A stretch of 24,829 bases of DNA, taken from IMG/VR virus record IMGVR_UViG_3300020471_000789, positions 1 through 24,829 of that record; one strand, 5' to 3'. Position numbers and translations under genes: made by a program. Shown in pieces: positions 16,063-21,364 of the stretch. The notes below the pieces were generated by a model, which saw only the letters and a list, made by a program, of their open reading frames with translations, was not told where the DNA came from and ran no database searches. The DNA comes from a virus. Each line of letters opens with the position of its first letter. Positions within the stretch are counted from its first letter, which is position 1.

Positions 16063-16749
16063 ATGTCAACAACCACAACATTTACAGTCTCTGCGAGTGC
16101 GGATGATGGGCGGGCGATGAAGTCTACTAGCTCTGCGTCTACTCCTACCTCTGGCTGGCTGACTCCTACCAACACCGGATCTTCCGTGACATTCGGGGTT
16201 CAAGAAGATTGGGATAACTGGCCGAATTACGTCGACCATTTTATAGGGTATCTCAGATTCCAGAATATAACGATTGAACAGGGAGCTACAATTTCATCTG
16301 CCTACTTAAAACCGTATCAAAGCAGTTATGCATCCCGGACATTATCTGTAAAGGGATTCGATAAAGATAATGTCTCTGCTCCTACGGCTGGCAGTGATTT
16401 AGCGGCAAGCAATTTCACGACTGCTGGCATAACCAACTTTGCGACTGGAACAGGTTCGGGACAAAAGACAAGTCCTGACATAAAAGACATCGTTCAGGAA
16501 ATCGTAGATCGCGCGGGTTGGTCAAGTGGCAATTCAATGATGCTCGCATTGTGGATTGAAGTATCGTATCCATCCACAACATTAATCAATCTAAGATCAT
16601 ACGACTATTCAAGCGGGAGTGAAGCGGCTGAGTTGGTCATTGAATACGAATCAAGTGGTGGAGGCGGTGGCAGCATATCTGGTATCGCTCACAAAATAGG
16701 ATCAAAAATCGCTAATCCAGTAGCTTATAAAATACCGAATAAGGAATAA
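16063..16749 (+). CDS. DNRLRE-like virion or host-interaction protein
   Basis: This 228-aa protein has a beta-sandwich pattern like DNRLRE-type domains found in secreted and phage surface proteins: a Ser/Thr-rich start, then FIGYLRFQNITIEQGATI, SSAYLKPYQSSYASRTLSVK and GFDKDNVSAPTAGSDLAA, and a C-terminal AAELVIEYESS strand. A GGGGG linker follows and a short tail with HKIGSKIANPVAYKI. It directly abuts the holin-like gene. The coding sequence is richer in TCT, CCT and ACT than its neighbours in the first 100 codons, which hints at a later acquisition. Its exact role is unknown; a virion decoration or receptor-binding part is likely. Confidence 0.62.
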   Translation: MSTTTTFTVSASADDGRAMKSTSSASTPTSGWLTPTNTGSSVTFGVQEDWDNWPNYVDHFIGYLRFQNITIEQGATISSAYLKPYQSSYASRTLSVKGFDKDNVSAPTAGSDLAASNFTTAGITNFATGTGSGQKTSPDIKDIVQEIVDRAGWSSGNSMMLALWIEVSYPSTTLINLRSYDYSSGSEAAELVIEYESSGGGGGSISGIAHKIGSKIANPVAYKIPNKE

Positions 16750-16754
16750 AAATA

Positions 16755-17066
16755 ATGTATACGTACGATAAAGTATTTACAGCACAAACTGCCAATGGTT
16801 CCACCAGCTCGTTAAACTGGGATGGTCGAACAGGGCAGGTCATAGCCTCCGGCACTTGGGATAGTGCAACACTACAGCTAGAGGTTAGCCCAGACGATGG
16901 AACCACATGGATCAGCATTGGCGACGAAGGCAAGTTGTCCGACGATGGAGCATTTAATTTCAATCTGAATCCGTGCAACGTACGTTTAACGGTTGCAAGT
17001 GCCGGAGCGTCAACCAGCCTGAATGCCTGGATAACATCCGAAGAATACGGTAGCGCAAAAATATAG
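16755..17066 (+). CDS. Small virion-like beta protein
   Basis: This 103-aa protein is a single beta-sandwich-like unit: WDGRTGQVIASGTWDSATLQ, LEVSPDDGTTWISIGDEGKL, then GAFNFNLNPCNVRLTVASAG and STSLNAWI. Small proteins of this type, with the VSPDxGTTW and NFNLNPCxxRL motifs, are common in phages as probable virion or decoration components. There is no signal peptide or membrane helix. AAGGAATAAA precedes the ATG. It sits between two lysis-type membrane genes, so this cluster mixes lysis and virion functions. Confidence 0.65.
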   Translation: MYTYDKVFTAQTANGSTSSLNWDGRTGQVIASGTWDSATLQLEVSPDDGTTWISIGDEGKLSDDGAFNFNLNPCNVRLTVASAGASTSLNAWITSEEYGSAKI

Positions 17067-17084
17067 TCGATCCTCCGAAGGGAA

Positions 17085-17117
17085 GCCGGCGGCGTGGGTT
17101 TCGATCCGCCCGCCGGC
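17085..17117 (+). repeat. GC-rich inverted repeat ahead of the XhlA-like gene
   Basis: GCCGGCGG (17085-17092) is exactly complementary to CCGCCGGC (17110-17117), with a 17-base loop. No T-run follows, so it is not a standard terminator. It lies in the 60 bases between the small virion gene and ATG 17127, and it may affect mRNA stability or translation of the XhlA-like gene. TCGATCC occurs at 17067 and again at 17101 within the loop. Confidence 0.55.
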
Positions 17118-17126
17118 GTCTTAAAT

Positions 17127-17360
17127 ATGCAAGAAGACATAACCGAAATCAAGCTACTGCTGGAACGTCTCACAGCGCGTCTAGAGCCTATTTGCAAGCT
17201 ACACGAGGGAAACGGCAAGCCACCGCTAGGAACGCGTCAGGCGTTGGCTGAAGACCGCATAGCCAAGATTGAAGATTCTAATAAATGGTTAGCCCGTAGC
17301 ACGGTTACAGCGTTAGCTGGAGCGGTTGGTTCTCTAGTCTGGCATTTGCTGACAAAATAA
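17127..17360 (+). CDS. XhlA-like lysis accessory protein
   Basis: From ATG 17127 this is a 77-aa protein with an N-terminal amphipathic helix (MQEDITEIKLLLERLTARLE), a polar middle, a second helix (AEDRIAKIEDSNKWLARSTV) and a C-terminal hydrophobic stretch (VTALAGAVGSLVWHLLTK). This is the layout of XhlA-like membrane proteins, which act with holins in cell lysis. An in-frame GTG at 17094 would add 11 residues but lies inside the GC-rich hairpin and adds nothing conserved, so ATG 17127 is preferred with moderate certainty. Ribosome-binding support is weak for both. A 100-base AT-rich gap follows. Confidence 0.62.
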   Translation: MQEDITEIKLLLERLTARLEPICKLHEGNGKPPLGTRQALAEDRIAKIEDSNKWLARSTVTALAGAVGSLVWHLLTK

Positions 17361-17460
17361 TTTCAGATTCTATTGCATGCAACCGATATAAAAATGTAGT
17401 ATTCTAATGTTTTAATAGTTGATTTAATGTTTTGTTTTTTTAAGGGGGGGGAAACAGGGA
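17361..17460 (+). other. AT-rich gap separating lysis genes from DNA-metabolism genes
   Basis: The 100 bases between the XhlA-like gene and the 17461 gene are AT-rich and hold a T-run followed by a run of eight G (about 17433-17451), the last part giving a strong ribosome-binding site. Candidate promoter boxes such as GATATA and TATTCT are present, but none has a good partner at proper spacing. It is the most likely place for an early promoter by position. No terminator hairpin is visible. Confidence 0.4.
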
Positions 17461-18048
17461 ATGTTTCAAATGGAATCTGGCCGTGCTGAAATCATAACAG
17501 TGCCAAAAGCAGTGCGAGGCCGTATTAATTCTAAGGCAAAGCAGCTGGCAGAGTTTGGCCAGCGTACAAAGGGATTTAAGGGGAGAAGCTACACGGCAGA
17601 AGATGTAGCGCTGCACTTGATCGGGCAATGGGCATTTAGTCGATGGTGTGTAAATAATCGCATTTATCACCAGTGGTGCTATTCTGACAGTCCCAACGAT
17701 TTCACGTGCGAAGGGTCGACAACCGGGCAGCTGTTTGGCGTCTGCTGTGTGCCATTCGAGGCCGGCTGGAATTTCAATGAAGCCACTGACGGAATCAGGA
17801 TCAGCAGGTACCGTTGGTTGCACGAGGAATGCGTTACGTTCTATCTGTGCATGAGGTTCGACGGCTCGAAGGTCCATTTCTACGGAGCGAGTGAATGGAC
17901 AGATTTTGCCGACGCAAACATCTTTGCAATGCGTCCAACAGTTTATGAAGTGCCGGTTGACGAATTAGCCTGGACAACGGACCAGCTGCTTGAAGTATTA
18001 AGGGATACAGACGAACAGCAAACAATTTTGGAAAGTGTATTTGAATAG
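17461..18048 (+). CDS. Hypothetical protein, first gene of the DNA-metabolism block
   Basis: I do not recognise this 195-aa protein with confidence. It has a basic N-terminus (VPKAVRGRINSKAKQLAEFG), then YTAEDVALHLIGQWAFSRWC, a Cys/Trp-rich middle with PNDFTCEGSTTGQLFG and VCCVPFEAGWNF, a strand pair FYLCMRFDGSKVHFYGASEW, and MRPTVYEVPVDEL toward the C-terminus. The order of a G-x-x-AF helix, a DF near a Gly, and a final YxVPxxEL strand is reminiscent of PD-(D/E)XK-like phage proteins, but the expected acidic and Lys catalytic residues are not clearly in place. Any nuclease would therefore be degenerate or misread. The ATG follows a strong G-rich ribosome-binding site. The csrA gene starts eight bases after its stop. 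Confidence 0.7.
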   Translation: MFQMESGRAEIITVPKAVRGRINSKAKQLAEFGQRTKGFKGRSYTAEDVALHLIGQWAFSRWCVNNRIYHQWCYSDSPNDFTCEGSTTGQLFGVCCVPFEAGWNFNEATDGIRISRYRWLHEECVTFYLCMRFDGSKVHFYGASEWTDFADANIFAMRPTVYEVPVDELAWTTDQLLEVLRDTDEQQTILESVFE

Positions 18049-18056
18049 GGGATATT

Positions 18057-18236
18057 ATGGGATTAGTTTTAAGACGAAAAAAGGGGGAAACAATACGAAT
18101 CAACGATGATTGTGTAATCGTTTTCCATCATGTAAATAACTCGCGTGCCAAGGTTGAAATCAAGGCGCCTGAATCTGTGAAAATTTTAAGAGGGGAAATA
18201 GAAAATGGGAAATCCGTTCAAGAAGCCAAAAGCTAG
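18057..18236 (+). CDS. csrA: Carbon storage regulator CsrA homologue
   Basis: This 59-aa protein is a CsrA-type RNA-binding regulator that would block or alter translation and stability of mRNAs carrying GGA motifs. It aligns end to end with bacterial CsrA: GLVLRRKKGETIRINDD for the first strands, VNNSRAKVEIKAPESVKILR for strands 4 and 5 and the A-P-x-x-V turn. With one extra residue at the N-terminus, L5, R7 and R45 match Leu4, Arg6 and Arg44 of E. coli CsrA, the known RNA contacts. AGGGGA lies four bases before the ATG. The 3' end overlaps the Sak4-like gene by 32 bases, so both should be translated together. It is short and easily missed. Whether it acts on host or phage RNA is open. Confidence 0.9.
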   Translation: MGLVLRRKKGETIRINDDCVIVFHHVNNSRAKVEIKAPESVKILRGEIENGKSVQEAKS

Positions 18237-19089
18237 AGGTAGCCAGCGTGCTAAAATCATTCTTTCGGGCAAAGCCGGGGTTGGTAAAACTGTGTTTGCA
18301 ATGCAGTTTCCAGCCGTGGCATTTATAGACGTTGAAGGCAGTGCCGAGCGTGAATGGTACGCCGACCAACTGAAAGCCAATGGGGCTAGTTACTTTGGAC
18401 GTGATGATGGCAGCCAGGACATAGCCGAAGTAATCAAGCTGATTAAATGGCTGGCAACCAACAAGCACGGTTTCAAAACTGTAGTAATTGATTCATTCAG
18501 CAAGATGTACAGCGTCGAAGCTGCACGCTGTGCAAAGCTGAAGCGCAACGGAAAAGAGATCGGAACGGACTTTGGTGCGGATCGGCGTGAAGCTAACAAG
18601 CAGGTCAGAATTCTGTTTGAATGGCTTGATAAGCTGGATATGAACGCTGTTCTCATTTGCCACAGCAAGCAGGATTTCGGCTCAGAAACTAACGAAACCA
18701 CATTTGACGGCATGAACCTGATGGATCATGAACTTGATTTGTGGCTGGAATGCCTATTGCGCGGCACTGATAAACGCGAGATCCGTGTTAGAAAGCAGCG
18801 TTTGCAGGGATTCAAGCTAAATGAGCGGTTTCCGTTGGATTTTGAGACATTTGCCAAAAAGTATGGGGAAAAGCACCTAAACGCTAGCGTTGAAGCCGTA
18901 GAAGTAGCCTCAGAAGAGCGGGTGGCCATTCTAAGAGGTTTAATCAAAGAAGCTGGCATCGGACAGGTAACTGTTGATAAGTGGCTACAGAAGGCCAAAG
19001 TGCAGCAATTGGAGGAGTTGCCGCATGATTTGGTTAACAAGTCTATTGAATATTGTGAGGGGCGATTAAATGCGACGGGTGCGAGTTAG
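18205..19089 (+). CDS. Sak4-like RecA-fold ATPase (phage single-strand annealing/recombination protein)
   Basis: This 294-aa protein is a phage P-loop ATPase of the AAA_24 / Sak4 type, related to the RecA/Rad51 core and used in phage recombination. The Walker A motif is SGKAGVGKT (21-29), Walker B is TVVIDS (92-97), and VLICHSKQD (149-157) matches the sensor strand with a His. Residues up to about 225 are the ATPase core. The C-terminal 70 residues form a small helical domain (ERVAILRGLIKEAGIGQVTV). The ATG has AGAGGGGA nine bases upstream, inside csrA. An SSB-like gene follows two genes on, and Sak4 proteins are known to work with a cognate SSB. The next gene overlaps the end by 20 bases. 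Confidence 0.86.
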   Translation: MGNPFKKPKARGSQRAKIILSGKAGVGKTVFAMQFPAVAFIDVEGSAEREWYADQLKANGASYFGRDDGSQDIAEVIKLIKWLATNKHGFKTVVIDSFSKMYSVEAARCAKLKRNGKEIGTDFGADRREANKQVRILFEWLDKLDMNAVLICHSKQDFGSETNETTFDGMNLMDHELDLWLECLLRGTDKREIRVRKQRLQGFKLNERFPLDFETFAKKYGEKHLNASVEAVEVASEERVAILRGLIKEAGIGQVTVDKWLQKAKVQQLEELPHDLVNKSIEYCEGRLNATGAS

Positions 19090-19267
19090 TAGGAAAGTAT
19101 TGGATGCGTGCATTGCGTTTGAATGTATCACTGATTTACCACGATACTTTGACGGCATGACTTTGAAGCAAATCCAATCATGGATTAAAACCAATCATGG
19201 TGTACGTATAGGTTTAGTTACTTTGAAAAATATATGCATTTATAGGAGAGTTAAGTATGCAGTTTGA
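19070..19267 (+). CDS. Small basic hypothetical protein between Sak4 and SSB genes
   Basis: This 65-aa protein is not recognised. It is basic and contains a likely helix-turn-helix pattern in its second half (FDGMTLKQIQSWIKTNHGVR, then IGLVTLKNICIYRRV), which would suit DNA or RNA binding. Its ATG lies inside the end of the Sak4-like gene (20-base overlap), and its stop lies 11 bases inside the SSB-like gene. The strict overlap with both neighbours supports it being a real gene. Function is unknown; a regulatory or recombination accessory role is possible by context. Confidence 0.6.
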   Translation: MRRVRVSRKVLDACIAFECITDLPRYFDGMTLKQIQSWIKTNHGVRIGLVTLKNICIYRRVKYAV

Positions 19268-19685
19268 TCCGAATACTGTTAAAGATGCCAGCTGGCTAGT
19301 GCCAGAGGGCGAATATGATTTTGAGATTGTCCATGCTGAAGATTCGGTAAGCAAATTCGGTGTGGAACAGATGTTTTTTAAGTTTAGGGTATTCCTGGCC
19401 GATGGAGAGACAGCTTTGATTCATCAGTACATTGGGGGAAAACACCTATATAAGCTGAAGCATTTATGCAATTCGATAGGCTGTATTCAGTTCTGGAATG
19501 ATGGCGATTGCGATCCAGGCGACATGCTCAACAAGTCTGGGAGGGGGTTTCTAGGGACATATGACAAAAACGATGGAACCAAACGCAACACGTTCCAGCG
19601 TTTTCTAAAGCCGAAAGAAGACAGCAAGAAAAAGCTAGAGGATGACATAAAGAATGTCGAAGGCGAGGACGATATACCATTTTAG
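19257..19685 (+). CDS. DUF669-like single-stranded DNA-binding protein candidate
   Basis: This 142-aa protein looks like the DUF669-type partner often found beside Sak4-like ATPases. Features are VPEGEYDFEIVHAEDSVSKF near the N-terminus, FFKFRVFLADGETALIHQYI, then KLKHLCNSIGCIQFWNDGDC and GRGFLGTYDKNDGTKRNTFQ, consistent with an OB-like beta fold. After a Lys/Glu/Asp-rich linker it ends in GEDDIPF, almost identical to the C-terminal peptide by which bacterial SSB recruits its partners. It would coat single-stranded DNA and attract host replication and repair enzymes. TAGGAGAG precedes the ATG. A terminator follows its stop. Confidence 0.83.
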   Translation: MQFDPNTVKDASWLVPEGEYDFEIVHAEDSVSKFGVEQMFFKFRVFLADGETALIHQYIGGKHLYKLKHLCNSIGCIQFWNDGDCDPGDMLNKSGRGFLGTYDKNDGTKRNTFQRFLKPKEDSKKKLEDDIKNVEGEDDIPF

Positions 19686-19688
19686 GGA

Positions 19689-19715
19689 GCAGCCATAAAA
19701 CTTTCGGGTGGCTGC
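19689..19715 (+). repeat. First hairpin after the SSB-like gene
   Basis: GCAGCCA (19689-19695) is complementary to TGGCTGC (19709-19715), enclosing a 13-base loop. It begins four bases after the SSB-like stop and lies just upstream of the terminator hairpin. GCAAC (19714-19718) could instead pair with GTTGC (19732-19736) in the terminator stem, so the two hairpins could be alternatives to a third fold. This is weak, at five base pairs. Confidence 0.5.
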
Positions 19716-19728
19716 AACCGTCTGGGTT

Positions 19729-19764
19729 ATAGTTGCCAGTGGGGACATTGGCAGCTATTTTTTT
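19729..19764 (+). terminator. Rho-independent terminator after the SSB-like gene
   Basis: ATAGTTGCCA (19729-19738) pairs with TGGCAGCTAT (19749-19758) over ten base pairs including one G-U, around a ten-base loop. It is followed directly by a run of seven T (19758-19764). This is a canonical plus-strand terminator. The loop contains GGGGA, a core of CsrA binding sites, though this may be chance. The next ORF begins at the base after the T-run. Confidence 0.83.
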
Positions 19765-19887
19765 ATGAATAAACAACTCGAAATTGGAATCGTGGTAGCG
19801 ATTGGCATAGTGATGCCAGGGCTATTAACGGGGGGTGTTTTAACAGTTTATATGATTTGTAGATATTTGTATTTAAGGGGGAAGTAA
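19765..19887 (+). CDS. Tiny single-span membrane protein
   Basis: This ORF codes for 40 residues: a short polar start (MNKQLEIG), a hydrophobic segment of about 24 residues (IVVAIGIVMPGLLTGGVL, TVYMI) and a basic end (CRYLYLRGK), as in small inner-membrane peptides. It ends in a TAATG overlap with the next gene. Its ATG is the first triplet after the terminator's U-tract and has no Shine-Dalgarno site, so it can be expressed only when transcription reads through or starts nearby. It may be real, or merely carry the ribosome-binding site (AAGGGGGAAG) of the next gene. Confidence 0.45.
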   Translation: MNKQLEIGIVVAIGIVMPGLLTGGVLTVYMICRYLYLRGK

Positions 19888-20321
19888 TGGGTAATTTAGC
19901 TGAGCATTTAATGGAATTAGCGGCAGATTGGAATGCTGCATTTCTTATCGCAGAACAGGACATAAATGAAACACACAGATCAGCAGTGAACGTTTTTTTT
20001 GAGTGGCCAAATGGTGAAATTATTGAGACAGAGGTTTATTCATGGGTTGGCGGTTCTATATTCCAACACTCTAAGTTTTTTCCAGATAATCCGACAGGGA
20101 ATGACATAGAAGCCGGTTATTTAAGCGTCGACGGCGCAATTAAGGGCTGGCTTCAAACGTATGAATTTGTAGGTAAATTTGAACACCAGTGGCATATATA
20201 TCAAATGTGCAGAGACTCATATTTTGCGCATCAATGGAAGGGGTTGAGTCAAGCAATTTCCTATTTTAGTCAAATGGTTTATGATGATCCTGCACTGCTG
20301 GAGCTGTTGTCTGATGATTAG
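19887..20321 (+). CDS. Hypothetical protein ahead of the replication gene
   Basis: This 144-aa protein is not recognised. It is acidic and rich in aromatic residues, with AEHLMELAADWNAAFLIAEQ at the N-terminus, a beta section HRSAVNVFFEWPNGEIIETE, a middle with IFQHSKFFPDNPTGNDIE, and helices in the last third (YFAHQWKGLSQAISYFSQMV). No membrane segment, signal peptide or catalytic motif is visible. AAGGGGGAAG gives a strong ribosome-binding site, and the gene overlaps the replication gene by eight bases, so it probably belongs to the replication unit. Confidence 0.68.
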   Translation: MGNLAEHLMELAADWNAAFLIAEQDINETHRSAVNVFFEWPNGEIIETEVYSWVGGSIFQHSKFFPDNPTGNDIEAGYLSVDGAIKGWLQTYEFVGKFEHQWHIYQMCRDSYFAHQWKGLSQAISYFSQMVYDDPALLELLSDD

Positions 20322-21141
20322 TGGATATATTAAAGTTCATCGTCGATTGCTCGAATCAGAAGTATTTGAAGACCCGAGGCTATTCAAAACGTGGATGTGG
20401 ATTCTATGCAAAGCAAACTTTAAGCCGGTTGTTTTGAACAACGGAAAAGCACTAAACACAGGGCAATTTGCTATGTCATATGGCCGAGCTGCAAGGCATT
20501 TAGACTGCAGTGTAAACACGGTCAGGCGGCATTTTAAGCGTCTAAAAGCCATGCAAATGATTGACACGCAAAGCGGCGCGCAGTTTACCGTCGTAAGTGT
20601 CTGCAATTACAGGACTTACCAACACAGTGATGGAAATGGTGGCGCGCCGACGGATACGCAAACGGATACGCACACGGATACGCAGACGGATACGGAGACG
20701 GCACACAGAATAAGAAATATAAGAAAACAAAAAAATAATAATAAGGGGATTGGTTTTTTTACGGGGATGGAACCAGCCAGACAAGCACAGTTAGAAAAGT
20801 GGTATCAGTACCGTCAGCAGATGGGTGGCTACACACAACAGCAGCTAGAGGAATTTGCTAAAACCGTGCAACATCTGGATTCTAAACAGCTAGAATTAAA
20901 AGTGAGCCGAGCAATCGCTAACGGCTGGAAATCGTTGGTTCACATGGACGTTGAGCCAGTGCCTAAAGCAGCTCCGGCAAAACGTACAACCGAAGCAGAT
21001 GTGATGGCTGGTGAGATATACAGCATTGAGCAGAAGATCAGCAAATTGCAAAAGCACGGTGATCCTGAAACCATTGCCGGATTAAGGTCAAAACTAAAGG
21101 AATTGAAAAGTGCTCAGAGCAAAATACATCAAACAGGGTGA
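20314..21141 (+). CDS. Winged-helix replication protein (primosomal/initiator type)
   Basis: This 275-aa protein resembles phage replisome organisers of the DnaD/initiator type that bind the origin and help load helicase. Residues 1-105 match the common N-terminal domain: SGYIKVHRRLLESEVFEDPR, FKTWMWILCKANFKP, GQFAMSYGRAARHLDCSVNT and VRRHFKRLKAMQMIDTQ, with the recognition helix near 65-80. A low-complexity Thr/Asp/Gln linker (113-129) and an Asn/Lys segment follow. The C-terminal 120 residues are helical (GYTQQQLEEFAKTVQHL) and end in a coiled coil. ATG 20314 overlaps the previous stop by eight bases; an in-frame start at 20281 gives a Cys-rich extension unlike the family. It is the only replication gene visible. 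Confidence 0.75.
   Translation: MISGYIKVHRRLLESEVFEDPRLFKTWMWILCKANFKPVVLNNGKALNTGQFAMSYGRAARHLDCSVNTVRRHFKRLKAMQMIDTQSGAQFTVVSVCNYRTYQHSDGNGGAPTDTQTDTHTDTQTDTETAHRIRNIRKQKNNNKGIGFFTGMEPARQAQLEKWYQYRQQMGGYTQQQLEEFAKTVQHLDSKQLELKVSRAIANGWKSLVHMDVEPVPKAAPAKRTTEADVMAGEIYSIEQKISKLQKHGDPETIAGLRSKLKELKSAQSKIHQTG
20650..20697 (+). repeat. Four 12-base tandem repeats within the replication gene
   Basis: The unit ACGGATACGCAR occurs four times head to tail with few changes (the last unit reads ACGGATACGGAG). It encodes TDTQ/TDTH/TDTQ/TDTE in frame and forms the linker between the winged-helix domain and the helical C-terminus. Its 12-base length keeps the frame if the copy number changes. Confidence 0.9.
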
Positions 21142-21364
21142 AAACAAACGGTGTAAAGTAATCACGAACAATGTTGATATTCTAGCGCAACTCGACCAAC
21201 AACTAGGAAAAGCAGGTTTTAAACAGGTTGGTATAATTGCACATCTTATATCATTCATTACAGCCGGCAGGAGGCCAAGACGTGCTAATTCTAAAGCCAC
21301 AAAAGTTGGTGATTCTAACGCCGCCAGGGACACAGGCAAGCAGGATTCACAATTGTTTGGGTGA
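21110..21364 (+). CDS. Small hypothetical protein overlapping two genes
   Basis: This 84-aa ORF starts at GTG 21110, with AAAGGA eight bases upstream, overlaps the replication gene by 32 bases and the sulfotransferase-like gene by 83. Its first 55 residues (KRCKVITNNVDILAQLDQQL, GKAGFKQVGIIAHL) look like a small alpha/beta unit, whereas the last 28 are of low quality and lie over the start of the next gene. Without it 140 bases would be non-coding in an otherwise packed region, which supports it. The function is unknown. Confidence 0.45.
   Translation: MLRAKYIKQGENKRCKVITNNVDILAQLDQQLGKAGFKQVGIIAHLISFITAGRRPRRANSKATKVGDSNAARDTGKQDSQLFG

Noticed and set aside
17067-17126. tRNA gene or tRNA 3' end (GTTTCGATCC-like T-arm)
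   Set aside because: No anticodon or D arm is present, the T-stem does not pair properly, and the GC stem is a simple hairpin.
16712-17218. Minus-strand ORF of 168 codons across 16749-17094
   Set aside because: It is antisense to two credible plus-strand genes and shows Ser/Pro-rich shadow composition, with no ribosome-binding site.
20281-20313. Longer replication protein starting at 20281
   Set aside because: The added residues are Cys-rich and unlike the family, and the MISGYIKVHR start at 20314 fits the usual N-terminus and the eight-base overlap.
21237-21281. Longer sulfotransferase-like start at TTG 21237
   Set aside because: GTG 21282 has a perfect AGGAGG at seven bases, and the fold's first strand begins right there.
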